A stretch of 64,000 nucleotides of DNA, from positions 120,922,405 to 120,986,404 of the forward strand of contig NC_092459.1 in the NCBI RefSeq assembly GCF_047495875.1, read 5' to 3'. Positions 32,085-43,372 of this stretch are shown in pieces. Below the pieces are notes generated by a model, which was given only the letters and a program-made list of their open reading frames with translations, searched no databases and was not told where the DNA came from. Origin of the DNA: Pithys albifrons albifrons (Eukaryota; Chordata; Aves; Passeriformes; Thamnophilidae). Position 1 is the first letter of the stretch. Each line of letters opens with the position of its first letter. A program made the position numbers and the translations under genes.

Positions 32085-32890
32085 GGCACAGGTGTGCACA
32101 CCTGTTGCATGTGTGTCACACCTGCACACTCCCAGTGAGGTGTCCCCAGCACACACCTGTGCACACCTGTGTCACACCTGCACACACACCTCAGTGAGGT
32201 GTCCCCAGCACACACCTGTGCACACCTGTTGCATGTGTGTCACACCTGCACACACACCTCAGTGAGGTGTCCCCAGCACACACCTGTGCACACCTGTGTC
32301 ACACCTGCACACACACCTCAGTGAGGTGTCCCCATCACACACCTGTGCACACCTGTGTCACACCTGCACACACCTCAGTGAGGTGTCCCCAGCAGACACC
32401 CGTGCACACCTGTGTCACACCTGCACACACACCTCAGTGAGGTGTCCCCAGCACACACTTGTGCACACCTGTGTCACACCTGCACACTCCCAGTGAGGTG
32501 TCCCCAGCAGACACCCGTGCACACCTGTGTCACACCTGCACACACACCTCAGTGAGGTGTCCCCATCACACACCTGTGCACACCTGTGTCACACCTGCAC
32601 ACACCTCAGTGAGGTGTCCCCAGCAGACACCCGTGCACACCTGTGTCACACCTGCACACACACCTCAGTGAGGTGTCCCCAGCACACACTTGTGCACACC
32701 TGTGTCACACCTGCACACTCCCAGTGAGGTGTCCCCAGCACACACCTGTGCACACCTGTGTCACACCTGCACACTCCCAGTGAGGTGTCCCCAGCACACA
32801 CCTGTGCACACCTGTGTCACACCTGCACACACCTCAGTGAGGTGTCCCCAGCACACACCTGTGCACACCTGTGTCACACCTCATGCTCTC
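32085..32890. repeat. 57-bp minisatellite, about 14 copies
   Basis: Units combine CACACCTGTGCACACCTGTG, TCACACCTGCACACAC and CTCAGTGAGGTGTCCCCAGC, with longer and shorter variants. Higher-order duplication is visible: blocks about 231 bp apart (for example those starting near 32300 and 32530) are nearly identical. The sequence is rich in CACCTG E-box cores. Confidence 0.9.
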
Positions 32891-33265
32891 AGGTGTGTTT
32901 GGGCACACATGTGCACAGGTGAGCTCCTCAGCAGGTGTCAGCACACCTGCACACGTGTTCCCACCCCTCTGACACCTGTTCCAGGCCATGCCAGGTCCCC
33001 CCTCATCCACCGGGGCCCCCAGCACTGCTCCCGGTGCCAATGGGGGTCCAGGTGCGTGTGGCCCCCCCGAGGGGTCCCCGTTCCCCCTGGTGCTACAAGG
33101 GTGCCCCAGCCCCACCCCCACGCCCACCTCCCTGTGCCCCCTGTGCCCTCCCCCTGTAGGTCCCTGTAGGTGTTTGGGGGCCGGTGGGTGCCCAGCAGAG
33201 GGGCCCGTGTCCCCCTGGGTGGTCCCACACGGCCAGTTTAGGAACCTGCCGTCCGTTGTGTGCTC

Positions 33266-33271
33266 ATTAAA
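33266..33271 (+). terminator. DPYSL5: ATTAAA polyadenylation signal
   Basis: Variant signal ATTAAA lies in 'gtgctcattaaagaccgttc', followed by GT-rich sequence. It is the best candidate for the DPYSL5 mRNA 3' end. Confidence 0.5.
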
Positions 33272-33399
33272 GACCGTTCACAGCGCTCGGCCTGTGCCTG
33301 CCTGGGGGTTCGGGGGTGTCCGGGTGGGCCGGGGGGGTCAGGATTGGAAACTCCACAGCCACAGACTGGGGGGAAGTGGTGCTGGAAGCAAAGAGAACC

Positions 33400-33640
33400 C
33401 TGTCATGGGGGAACGTGTGTAAGGACATGGAGACACAGGGGGGACATGCACAAGGACATGGAGGGGACACACATGGGGACATGGGGAGAAATGGAGGACA
33501 TGGGGGGACATGGGGACACGGGAGGGACACATGTAGGGACTTGGTGACACAGGGGGACATGCATGGGGACATGGAGACATGGAGGGGACATGTGAGGTAT
33601 GTGGGGATAGAGTGACATGGGGAGGGACACCATGGGGACA
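33400..33640. repeat. GGGGACATGGAG-type simple repeat
   Basis: Degenerate units such as GGACATGGGGACACGGGAGG. Intergenic, with no coding content. Confidence 0.65.
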
Positions 33641-33989
33641 TGGGGCTGGCCCTGCCACCACACGTACATCACTGCTCGGATGCACAGACAGGTGGGTGCA
33701 GGGGGCTTGGGGTGTCCCCGAGGCTTCTGGGGGTCCCGGGGGGGCCTCTGTGGTCTCTTCGGTGTGTCACAAGGGCTCCCTGGGCCACAGGGGTGTCCCA
33801 CATGTCCCGGGACAGTTTGGGGCTCCAGAAGGGGCTTCTGGAGAGGTTACAGGATGCATGAGCATCACGAGGAGGTCCTGGAAGGGTCCTGGGGAAATCC
33901 TAGAGGGGTCCCAGCGGTGGTCCTGGGAGTGCTTGGGGGTCCCGAGGGAAGTTTTGGAGGATCCCAAAGGGGTCCTGGGGATGTTGCAG

Positions 33990-34260
33990 AGGGGTCCCGA
34001 GGGGGTCCTGGTCTATCCCGGGTGTGTCCCAAGGGGTGTCCCGGGGGGTGTCCCGGGGTGTCCCGAGGGTGCCCAGGGTCTGTCCCTGGTCTGTCCCGGT
34101 GGGTGTCCCGGGGGTGTCCCGGGTCTGTCCCTGGTCTGTCCCGGGGGGTGTCCCGAGGGGTCTTCCGTGTCTGTCCCTGGTCTGTTCCGGTGGGTGTCCC
34201 GGGGGGTTGTCCCGGGGGATGTCCCGGGGGGGGGGGGGGGGGGGTGGTGGTGGTGTCCCC
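33990..34260. repeat. GTCCCGGGGGGTGTCCCG array ending in a 19-G run
   Basis: Short CCCGGGGGGTGTCCCGG-like units are followed by 19 consecutive G residues (34226-34244) and TGGTGGTGGTG. The block directly abuts the MAPRE3 promoter island. Strong G-quadruplex potential is inferred from base composition. Confidence 0.8.
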
Positions 34261-35220
34261 GCCCGCCGCCAGGGTGCGCTGTGGGAGAAGGGCTAACGGG
34301 GGCGTGGCCAGCTCCGTTGCCATGGCGACAGAGAGGCGTGGTCGTTGCCGTTGCCACGGCTGAAGGGGCGTGGTCATCCCCGTTGCCATGGCATCGTAGG
34401 CGGGCCCAAGCGGCCGGGCCCGCCCGCCGGAGGGGCGGCGCAGGCGCGGTGGGTCGAAGCGGTCCCGGCCCGGTCCCGGTCCCGGTCCCGGAGCGCCGGC
34501 GCGGAGCGAGGGGAGCGGAGCGGCGGCTGCCGCAGCCGAGCGGTGAGTGCGGCGGGACCGCCCGCGGGGCCGGGGAGGGACCGGGCTGCACCGTCGCCGT
34601 CGTCCGCATCCCCGCACCGGCCGCCGGCACCGGCGGGGGGGGCCGCGGGGCCTCCGGGGATGGAGCGGCGGGGCCGGGCCGGGGCTGGAGCTGGACAGGC
34701 GAGGCCGGGGGGCCGCGGGGCCTCCGGGAACGGAGCGGCCTCGGGTGGTGGAGGGGGTCCGTCCGGTGCCGCCGGGGATGGAGCGGCCGCGGCCGGGCCG
34801 GGAGCGGGGCCGGGGGCGGCGGGGCCCGGCCTGACTCAGCGGTGGCCGTTCCTGCGTCCCGGCTGCGGCTCCCGCGGGGCCGCGGGCACGGCACGGTGCA
34901 GCCTCGGCGCGCTGCGGCTCCGGCACGGCACGGCCTCGGTACGGCCCGGGCACGGAACGCCGGGAGCTGTAGTCTCGGCACCGCGCAGCACCGGCCCGGC
35001 CGTCGCCGCCGGCCCCGGACATCGGTGGGCCCTCCGCGTCACCCGGAGACCCCCGAGCTCGGAGGGTCCTGCGGGGCCCGGTCCGCCGCCGGTCGGGCAG
35101 TGCCGGTGCCGCCGGGCCCGTCCCTCCGGTGCTGGTGTGGGTGTCACTCCCGGGATGCTGCCAGGGCGGCCGGCGGCTGTCACCGAGCGGGACGCGCTCC
35201 CGGTGCTCCGACTCATGGCG
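34260..35220 (+). promoter_or_regulatory. MAPRE3: CpG island, candidate MAPRE3 promoter and noncoding exon 1
   Basis: A CpG- and GC-box-rich island. A candidate first exon (GGAGCGGCGGCTGCCGCAGC) ends at 34542 with the strong donor GTGAGT. The MAPRE3 coding start lies in a downstream exon whose acceptor is at 39078, 7 bp before ATG, so a noncoding first exon is required. Linking it to this island is inference. Confidence 0.55.
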
Positions 35221-35225
35221 GCCCC

Positions 35226-35412
35226 GTGTCACCGGGACGGTGCTGTCACCGGTGTGGTTGCGGTGTCACCGGGACGGTGCTGTCACCGGAGTGGTTGCGG
35301 TGTCACCGGGACGGTGCTGTCACCGGAGTGGTTGCGGTGTCACCGGGACGGTGCTGTCACCGGAGTGGTTGCGGTGTCACCGGGACGGTGCTGTCACCGG
35401 AGTGGTTGCGGT
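35226..35412. repeat. 37-bp minisatellite, 5 copies
   Basis: Five nearly perfect units of TGTCACCGGGACGGTGC plus TGTCACCGGAGTGGTTGCGG. Only the first copy varies (GGTGTGG). They lie just downstream of the MAPRE3 CpG island in intron 1. Confidence 0.9.
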
Positions 35413-35419
35413 GTCGCTG

Positions 35420-38400
35420 GCGCGTGAGTGTCGGGACGGGGCCGCAGCCCCTCCCTGTGCTCCCCCCGCCGTCCCGGGAACATCCAGCCCCGTCTCCCGC
35501 CGGGACCTTCCTGAGCGGGTCCCCCCGTCGGGTCGGGCTGCACAGACCCGGCCCGTAGTGCCGCCCTGAGCCCCCCCGGTGTGACCGGAGTCCCGGGGCT
35601 GTCGTGAGCCCTCCCGGTCCCTCCCGTCACGCCGTGGGGACACGGTGGGGACAGCGGCGTGGCACGGGCGGGCTGCCCCGGCCCGGGGTGTGAGCGCGTC
35701 CCCCGCCCAGCCCGGCTCTCCCGGCCCGGCTCATCCCGCGGCGCTCGGCATTAATATTTCAGGAGCGGGGGGGAGGGCTCCGTTCTGCACATGCTCCCGC
35801 CGCCGTACCGAGTTATTTAGGTTAGCGGGAGCCGAGCGGGGCGGGGGGAATTGCGGGGCCGACCACCCACCCCGCGCTTCGGACACCGCGCAGGGCATCG
35901 CCGTCGGGAGCCGACAGCTCCCGGTGCGTGAGCGTCCGGTTCGCCTTGGCGGGGACCGGGCCGGGGCGGACACTGCCGCCGGGAGGCAGGGAAGGGTGCT
36001 GGGGCTGGAGCCGGTGCGGGGCTGGGCCTGGGGCTGGAGCCGGTGCGGGGCTGGGGGCTGCTGCCTGCGCCTAGCAAACCCACCTGTACCCACCGCAGCG
36101 CAGGCTGGGTCGCGGGGATGCTGCGCTCCGCTCGGGATGAGGGGAGGTGGCGCTGGAGGGACACCTGGGGGGGGACAGTGGCGAGTGGCCACCCCTGATG
36201 GCATGCGGCCACCGTGCCCACTGCCAGATCCGCGGCAGCCCCGCGGCAGCTCCGCACGGCGCTCAGCCCCCGCCGGGCTGTCTGCCACCCCCCGCGCGTG
36301 TTTGTCACTTGAGAAGCCACCGGGACGGCTCCCAAAATAGAACCCGCCAGTCGCAGCAGCCCAGTTCGCCCCGGCCCCGCGGTGCTGGTACTGCCGGGCC
36401 GGCACCGACGCGCCGCCCGGCTCCCGGTGCCCGCCGTCGGTGCCGCCCTCGGCCGCCGCGCTGGCACACGCGCCCGGCCTCACTCTGCTCCGTTTGTTTG
36501 GGCAGAGCGGCCCGGGGGCTGCGGCGTGGGACGGGGCCCGGACGACCTCTGCGTGCGCGCCGGCAGCGCCGCGGGACGGGCACGGACACACGCCCGGGGC
36601 TTCGGGCGCCGTCGGGCCGTGATTGTCAGCTCGGGGCCGAACAATTAAAATGCAGCGGTAAGCGTCCCACGCCTGACCGGGCGCCCGGCAACAGCCCCTC
36701 TCCCCACGGCCTGCCGGGAATCGGGGCCGAATTCTTGTTTTCATCAGTCTTTTGGCAAGAGCCGGTGGCAAACCGGCCGGGCCGGAGGCTCCCGGCCCTG
36801 GGCGCGTCCCTTGCGCGGCGTCGGGTCGGCAGTGGGTCGGAGGGTGCCGCAGGCTCTGGCTCCCCTGTCATTACACCGGGGCGTGCTCGACGCTGCGCCG
36901 GAGACCTGGCAGGTGTTTGGGAGGTTTGGGAGGGTGGGGGCGGGCCGGGTGGCACCGGCGCCCCGGCCAGCGTGGCCCCGCGCCGGGGTCAGGGTTCTCC
37001 CGACGTGTCCGGGTTCTCCCTGCAGGGCAGGGTTCTCTCTCGGGCTCTCACGTGTGCCGGCGTGTGCGGGAGTCGGGGTGCGGCTGGTGGCGACACGCGG
37101 GGCTCGGCTGGCTCCGTGACACCCCACCCAGTTCATCCCGCCGGGCGACCCGTCCCCGGTGGGGGCCCTCGGGGGTCCCTGCCCCGTCCCAAACGAGAGC
37201 CCCGCGGGCAGCGTCGGAGAGCCGTGGGCGACCATTCCGGGTCCCACCGGGCATCCCTCCGCTCCACCGGGGCACGACGCGGCCCCGCGGCTCGCCGTAG
37301 GGTCCCGTCCCGGGCTGCCTGCAGCTGCTCCAGTTATTTGGGGAAGGGCCGGCGATGGCAGGGGGCTCTCAGCGGCTCCTCACCGGGGCGGGCAGGCCGC
37401 CCCCCGCCCCACAGGACCCTGTGCAGCCCCCGGCCCCGGCGCGGCGGCTCCGGCACCGCAGTGCGCGTGGCTCTGGCTCAGCGCCGCGCATGACTCAGCT
37501 CCGCTGCCGGAGCCAGGGGAGAGGACAGAGGGACAGCCCTGCGGGGACCCCTGCCCGCACCCCGCTGGCACGAGGCCTCGGGACGGGCGCGGGGGGGTTT
37601 TTGCTCCCGCCGGTACCGGGAGCGGGTCGGTGCCCACCGCGCCGTGCCGGGGATGGCGGCGGCGCGGGGGCCGCGGTTCCAGCTGATGCGGTGACAGCTA
37701 AAAATACCGATACCCACCCCCGCAGCTGCGTGCGGTGACACGGCCGAGTGGGACGGGGGTCCCGGGCGTCTCGGCCGCGGCGGGGTACGGGTCAGCTCAG
37801 CTGCCGGTGGGGTTCAGATGGCCACAGTCGTGGCCGTGCGGCATCGCCGGTGCTGAGTCACCGCGGTGCTGAGCCCGAGAGTGCAGAGGCTGCGACCACC
37901 AGCACCTTTTCCTCACCGAACGGACACCGCGGAGGTGGTAGCGCCCCACAGCCCCCCGCCACTGCCCCCCAGCACCCCGGGGCACCGCCGTGCGCTGACT
38001 GCTCCATCTCGCCCCCCCGGGCCGTGGCAGCGGGAGGGGAGGTGAGGGGCACTGCCCCCCCCAGGCCCCCGCCTGGCAGCTGGCCCGGGCCCCACAGCCC
38101 CCCCTCCCCAGCGAGGGAAGCGGATTAACGCGCCGCTGCCACCGCTGCTGTGCGGGGGGACAGGGACCCCCGGCCCGGGGAGGGGCAGCCGGGCAGAGAC
38201 CTGCGCTAAAGCGTTTGGCGGGGGCCAGTGGGATGGAGGATCGGCAACCCCCACTCTTTGGGGGGCTCCCTTGGCTCTGCTGTGCTGGGTCTATGGACAG
38301 GGGGTCCTGGAGCCCCCTGCCATCTGGGCACGGGCCTGTGGCTGTGCCTGCTGGCAGATGTTGCCCCTCTAAGCCCTGCTCTAAAGGACCCCAATCCCGA

Positions 38401-39078
38401 TCCTGGCCCCGGCAGATTAGGCAGCACCGGGGGCTGCAGGGGGGGCCCTAAGCTGCTTATGGGCACTGGCCCCCAGGAGCCCCGTGGCCTTTCCCAGGGC
38501 AGCAGCAGCCCCTTGGTACAGGGGCAGTGCCCTCAGCAGTGCCTGTGGCCCCTTGGTGGTACCCATGTCCCCTGGGACACCCTGCTTGTGAGCCACATCC
38601 TGCACTGCATCCATTTCTTGCTCCCAGTGGTACCCTGTGACCTGGCTGTCCTGGGTACCCCTGTGCAGGGCAGGGGTCCATCCAGCTGGGTGGGCCACCA
38701 TGGGGCTTCTGGAGACCCTCACGCCTCCCTGTCACACCCCTCCTGCCTTATTTGTGGGTGCAGCTGGTAGGGATGGTCCCACAGGTCCCATGGCAGCCTG
38801 GTCCTGGCATCCCCCGGTACTGGAGCCCTGGTGGTATGTGGGATGTGCCCTGGGTCACAGTCCCTCAAAGTGTGAGAGTCTGGGTGTTCCCAGTTCTGGA
38901 GCCTGGGTGGGATTGACATCCCAGGACCCAGTGTTCCCAGTTCTGGAGCCTGGGTGGGATGTGTGCCCCAGGTCCCGGTACCTCCAGCATGAGAACCTGG
39001 GTGGGATGGACACCCCAGGTCCAGGTGCCCCCGGTGTGGGGTTGGGGTGCCCCACGGTGTGACCCCCATTTCTTGCAG
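35420..39078. other. MAPRE3 first intron, CpG-rich to about 38.1 kb, no other gene seen
   Basis: CpG-dense DNA continues to about 37.8 kb, then ordinary sequence. Short low-grade repeats lie near 38880-39010 (TTCTGGAGCCTGGGTGGGAT). No coding exon, RNA gene or transposon was recognised. Confidence 0.5.
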
Positions 39079-39085
39079 CTGGGGC

Positions 39086-41227
39086 ATGGCCGTCAATGTG
39101 TACTCGACGTCGGTGACCAGTGAGAACCTGAGCCGCCATGACATGCTGGCCTGGGTCAACGACTCCCTGCAGCTCAACTACACCAAGATCGAGCAGCTCT
39201 GCTCAGGTGGGCTCGGGGGCTTTGGAGACATGGAGGGAGCAGTGTCAGGGTGCCCCCAGGCCCCCCTGACCGTGGCGTGGGCCTGGCACAGGGGCTGCCT
39301 ATTGCCAGTTCATGGACATGCTGTTCCCCGGCTGTGTGCACCTGCGGAAGGTGAAATTCCAGGCCAAGCTGGAGCACGAGTACATCCACAACTTCAAGGT
39401 GCTTCAGGCCGCCTTCAAGAAGATGGGAGTGGACAAAGTAGGTCCCTGGGGATGGTGGGGGCTGTGCCACAGTGGGCTGTGCTGTGCCACAGTGGGCTGT
39501 GCCATGCCGTGCTGTGCCAGTGTCCCCACTGTTCCAGGGGCTGTGCCACAGTGGGCTGTGCCATGCCGTGCCGTGCCGGTGTCCCCGCCATGCCGGGGGC
39601 TGTGCCACAGTGGGCCATGCCATGCCGTGCTGTGCCAGTGTCCCCACTGTACCAGGGGCTGTGCCACAGTGGGCCATGCCGTGCCATGCCGTGCCGTGCC
39701 GTGCCGTGCCGGTGTCCCCGCCATGCCGGCAGCCGCACTGGGAGTGGAGCTCCACTGGCCCCTCCATGTCTCTGTAGATCATCGCGGTGGAGCGGCTGGT
39801 GAAGGGCAAGTTCCAGGACAACTTTGAGTTCATCCAATGGTTCAAGAAGTTCTTTGATGCCAACTACGACGGGAAGGAGTACAACCCCCTGCTGGCGCGG
39901 CAGGGCCAGGACGTCGCGCCCCCCCCTAACCCAGGTGATCACATCTACAACAAATCCAAGAAACCCATTGGCACTGCAGGTAATGTCCGGGGCCCCCCGG
40001 CGAGCGCTGCCCCCGCCCTCTGCACCCCATGGCCGGGCGTCCCCCTGAACCCCTGCCTGTGCCCCGCTCTGCTGCCTGCCTGCCTGAACTGGGGGGGCCG
40101 GGCGGGTCTGCAGGAACACCGGGACAGTGGAGGGGACAGCAGGGAGCCGGGCCAGGCTCAGCTACCCCCATCTGCCTGCTCACCCCGGGCCGGGAGTGGT
40201 TTGTCCCCTCTTGGCTGCCATCCCCCCCGTGCTGTTCCACTGCAGTGCGGCTCCTGTGGGCACTGGGGGCTCCCTGTGCCAGCTGCATGGGAGCATCTCA
40301 AGGGCTGGCACCCCCCCCAAATCCCACAATGAACCTCAACCAAGCCGCAAACACCCTTGGGGAGGCTGGGGGTGAGATCTGCCAGGGGAAACACAGGCAG
40401 GGGGGCTGAAGGTAGGGGAGCTTGGAGCCACGGCTCTGCCTGCCTTTGCTGCCTGCTGCTGCCTCCCAGCACAATGCAAGGGGAAATCCCCACTGACAGC
40501 CCCCCTGGCTGGCATTAACCCATGGTCCCCATGTACTGTCAAGTCCCCCAGAGAACCTCCCCCACGGGCCCCAAGAACACCCCGAACCCAGCCCGCCTTG
40601 GCAACGTGCCCAGTGGCATCCTCCGGAAAAACTCGCCCGCTGCCCGCAATGGTGGCACTGAGGCCGACGCACAGATCCTGGAGCTCAACCAGCAGGTGGG
40701 GAGACTCTGCCCAGAGGCCAGAGGGCACCGTGGGGTTGTGGGTGGGGCTGAAGGCTCCAGATGCTTCCCTCTCCTGCAGCTGATGGACCTGAAGCTGACG
40801 GTGGACGGGCTGGAGAAGGAGCGGGATTTCTACTTCAGCAAACTGCGGGACATTGAGCTCATCTGCCAAGAGCACGAGAATGAGAACAGCCCCATCATCA
40901 CTGGCATTGTCAGCGTGCTTTATGCCACAGAGGTGAGGGCTGGGCACCGTGGGACCCCGAAACCCCCGTGTCCCCATCCTGTTCTCTGGGTGCCCATGGG
41001 AGGGGACAGACCCCCTTCCCCACAGCCACCCCGAGCCGTGTTTGCTGCCCTGGGTGCTGGAGAGGTTTGGACTTTGCCGAAGCCCTCATGCCATGCTGGG
41101 GGGGCTCAGCGTGCCCACCTGTGCCCCCCTGTGCTGATGACCATCATATCCCCCCCAGGAGGGCTTCGCTCCACCAGAGGATGATGAGCTGGAGGAGCAG
41201 CCGCCAGAGGACCAGGACGAGTACTAG
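39086..41227 (+). CDS. MAPRE3: Microtubule-associated protein RP/EB family member 3 (EB3), 6 coding exons
   Basis: Microtubule plus-end tracking protein. Its CH domain binds the growing lattice, and its C-terminal EB-homology coiled coil recruits SxIP and CAP-Gly partners (family knowledge). Exons: 39086-39206, 39292-39437, 39778-39979, 40544-40695, 40780-40932, 41159-41227. They join to 280 aa; human is 281. The CH domain spans about 1-130 (start [20 protein letters not shown]). A Ser/Pro linker follows, with [12 protein letters not shown] encoded at the start of exon 4. The EB-homology domain is about 200-255 with [14 protein letters not shown], and the acidic tail ends in DEY, the CAP-Gly ligand. 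The isoform-specific linker and tail match EB3 better than EB1 or EB2. The acceptor at 40543 (TACTGTCAAG) has a weak pyrimidine tract but is fixed by frame. Confidence 0.96.
39463..39722. repeat. about 60-bp intronic minisatellite in MAPRE3
   Basis: Four or so units of GGGGCTGTGCCACAGTGGGC followed by CATGCCGTGCTGTGCCAGTG and TCCCCACTGT lie in the short intron before the exon at 39778. A GTGCC microsatellite (CCGTGCCGTGCC) interrupts the last unit. Confidence 0.85.
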
Positions 41228-42000
41228 CCCCGGCCCATGCCCGCGCCCCCCGCGCCGCCCCCACCATAGACATTCGAGGTCTGAGCCCACGCCTCGCCCT
41301 GCACTGTCACACGCCATCGCGGTCTCCGGCAGCTCCGGGGGGAACCCCCCGTCTACATAACCAGCCGACGTCCCCCGGGCGAGGAGCGCGGCCGTGCCAC
41401 GGACGGGTCTGGGGATGGGCTCTGGCTCTGTGCCGGGGCCCAGCCCGCGCCACCCCCTTCCCAATATTTATTTCCGTTGTCCCTGCCGGTGTGAGTGAGT
41501 GCCGTGGCCGCCCCGGCGTCACGCCTGTCCATGGTGAGAGTGAGAGGGAACACTGAGTCCTTGGGGGCTGGCCCGGGGTGCCACATGCTGCCCACCCTGC
41601 CAGGCCCCCCGTGGCCCCCGGGACCCTCTCGGCAGGGTGGGTGCCAGTTTGGCAGCCTGTGGAAGGCTGTGGGTGAAGGAGGGAGGTGTTGCTTCAGGTT
41701 CCTGGAAAGATGGAAAGGAAATCCCGGCCCTGTGAGGCCATGGCAGTGGGGTAACGCGCCCCCACGGGGGTCCCAGAGTGGAAGCCTGTCCCCGCTGTGG
41801 GGTGGGGACAGCAGTGACCCTCTCCCCTCGCCCATGTCCCCTTCAGAGCTGGGGTCCATGTGGGTGACCGCGAGGGCTTGCAGCGCCCGCCAGCCCCGGC
41901 CACCGTGTCCCTGTCGCATCGCTTGTCTGGTCCATCACCCCGGTCGCAACGCTGCATCTGTGTTCAGTTTTATTTAAATAAACTCGTGTGGTAACACCGC
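41228..42000 (+). other. MAPRE3: MAPRE3 3'UTR
   Basis: Unique GC-rich sequence from the TAG at 41225-41227 to the polyadenylation signal at 41977. It ends about 300 bp from the 3' end of the first U1 gene, which is transcribed towards it. Confidence 0.65.
41977..41982 (+). terminator. MAPRE3: AATAAA polyadenylation signal
   Basis: Canonical signal in 'ttatttaaataaactcgtgt', the only one after the MAPRE3 stop. Confidence 0.75.
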
Positions 42001-42277
42001 ATCCTGCCTGTGCTGGAGGGGCACCGAGGGGTCGCAGACCTGGCCTGGGGGTCCCTCCGAGCTGCCAGGCCACGGCAGGAGGGGGAAACTGGGAGCTGTC
42101 CCGGGTGGAGGTTACGGGGCCACTGCGGGTGTGGGGGGGCGATTCGAGTCGGGCCAATATTTCATGTTCGGATGTTTCGGGATTCACAGTCCTGGAGATG
42201 CCCCGGGCTGGGCGAGGAGCGCGAACAGTGCGGGAAACGACACTGCAGAACCAGCGCGTAACTCGGGTACAACCACT

Positions 42278-42290
42278 TCTGTCTTTGACC
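42278..42290 (-). terminator. 3'-box of U1 copy 1
   Basis: On the minus strand, GGTCAAAGACAGA begins 9 nt after the mature U1 3' end. It fits the snRNA 3'-box pattern (GTTTN1-3AAARNNAGA) that directs Integrator cleavage. Confidence 0.7.
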
Positions 42291-42298
42291 AAGGAGAT

Positions 42299-42462
42299 CA
42301 GGGGAGAGCGCGAACGCAGTCCCCCACTACCACAAATTATGCAGTCGAGTTTCCCGCATTTGGGGAAATCGCAGGGGTCAGCACACCCGGAGTGCAAAGG
42401 ATGAGCCTCGCCCTGGGAAAACCACCTGCCTGATCATGGTGTCTCCCCTGCCAGGTAAGTAT
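42299..42462 (-). ncRNA. RNU1: U1 spliceosomal snRNA, copy 1
   Basis: Full-length 164-nt U1 snRNA. It recognises 5' splice sites and also protects transcripts from premature polyadenylation. The 5' end ATACTTACCTG pairs with 5' splice sites. Stem-loop I, the stem-loop II U1A-binding loop (TTTGCACTCC), the Sm site AATTTGTGG and the terminal stem ending CTCCCCTG are all intact. By eye it is identical to the other three copies. A PSE-like element, an octamer and a 3'-box are in place, so it looks functional. Open reading frames across it are meaningless. Confidence 0.96.
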
Positions 42463-42667
42463 GCTCACACTCACCCCCGCACGCCGGCCCCACACCGCCC
42501 ACACGCCCCCAACACACGGACACCCCGCACCGACCCCCGCCCCGACCCGGCCCCGCGCCCCCCGTCCCTCCGCACGGCGCGCCCCAACCCGCGCCCGCGG
42601 ACGCGCGTGGCGGGCGGCGTGTGCGCGCGGGGCGTGTCCCGGCAGGCTGTGGGGGACTGATTTGCAT
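42463..42667 (-). promoter_or_regulatory. U1 copy 1 promoter (PSE and octamer DSE)
   Basis: Read on the minus strand, the octamer ATGCAAAT (42660-42667) lies about 205 bp upstream. The PSE-like GTGTCCGTGTGTTGG (42509-42523) begins 61 bp upstream of the start. The latter resembles the human U1 PSE GTGACCGTGTGTG as remembered. No TATA box is present, as expected for a Pol II snRNA gene. Confidence 0.8.
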
Positions 42668-42949
42668 GGACACGCCCCCTCATCTGCACGGCCCCGCCCC
42701 CTGGCGGAGCTCCCGCACCCTCCCAATGGATTCGGATCCAGCGCCGGAGGGAAGAGGCCGCCCGGGCTGTGCCTTTAACGGGCTTTTCTCGGGCAGTCGG
42801 CGCCGGGGACTAGAAACAAACTCGGGAGAGAAGCAGCAAGAGAGGGTGGTTGTTTCCCGAGTGATTCTGTAACGACAGGGAAGAGGGAGAAGAGAAGGAG
42901 AGTGAAATTCACGGAGCGAAATTCCTGAAATATTTGTCGGCTGCCCTGA

Positions 42950-43300
42950 CTGACATGAAGGGACGGGGAAGAGGCAGAGGGTGAGGAGGATTCCAGGGAC
43001 AAGGTTGAGGGCGAGGGTGGGGGTTCAACGCCCTTCCCAGAGGATCAGAGTGCCTGTTGCAGGCAGGAGGGGCACTGGGAAAAGGAGTGTCCCGACTTGC
43101 AGAGGCACAGAAGGCAGAATTAGGAAAAGACAGGAATTATGTCAGTAATTCAGCTGGACTGAAGAAGGCCAGTCCTCGGACTAGTCCTCAGGTTCCAGGT
43201 AAGTTGGGGAATGCAACAGTGGATTTTCTAGTGGATACTGGAGCAGCTCATTATGTAGTTACTGGTCATGAGGGACCTTTAGTAAAATGAAAGTGAATGT
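42950..43300 (+). pseudogene. endogenous retrovirus remnant: nucleocapsid and protease fragments, left arm
   Basis: In one frame, 43043-43123 reads as the end of a gammaretrovirus-like nucleocapsid. It has a CCHC zinc knuckle with the GHWEKEC half intact, the first cysteine replaced by serine, and a TAG stop. In another frame, 43200-43290 encodes the start of a retroviral aspartic protease with the DTGA active-site motif followed by a stop. The two parts are out of frame with each other, so no functional product is expected. It is an old, broken insertion. Confidence 0.75.
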
Positions 43301-43372
43301 TGTTGGTGTGAAATTCCTCAGGGGCAGGAAATCCCCCAGACCGTTTTACACCCCATGGAATTCACGACTGGG

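Larger units (their letters stand above)
31386..33290 (+). other. DPYSL5: DPYSL5 3'UTR
   Basis: Follows the TAG at 31383-31385. It includes unique sequence to about 31680, CCCCCATCC-rich simple sequence at 31680-32050, and the 57-bp minisatellite. It probably ends after ATTAAA at 33266. Whether the minisatellite is retained in mature mRNA depends on which polyadenylation site is used; this is inference. Confidence 0.55.
42290..43372. repeat. outer inverted repeat, left arm
   Basis: Matches the right arm (about 48992-50080) in opposite orientation. It covers U1 copy 1, its promoter and the retroviral remnant as far as 'ttcacgactgg'. The match is nearly exact over the U1 gene and promoter. It includes a roughly 75-bp segment at the gag-pro linker (about 43122-43195) that does not match. 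Further homologous sequence continues at 43460-43830. Confidence 0.85.

Noticed and set aside
32085..32890. CRISPR-like array
   Set aside because: Repeats are contiguous without unique spacers and lie in a vertebrate 3'UTR, so this is a minisatellite.
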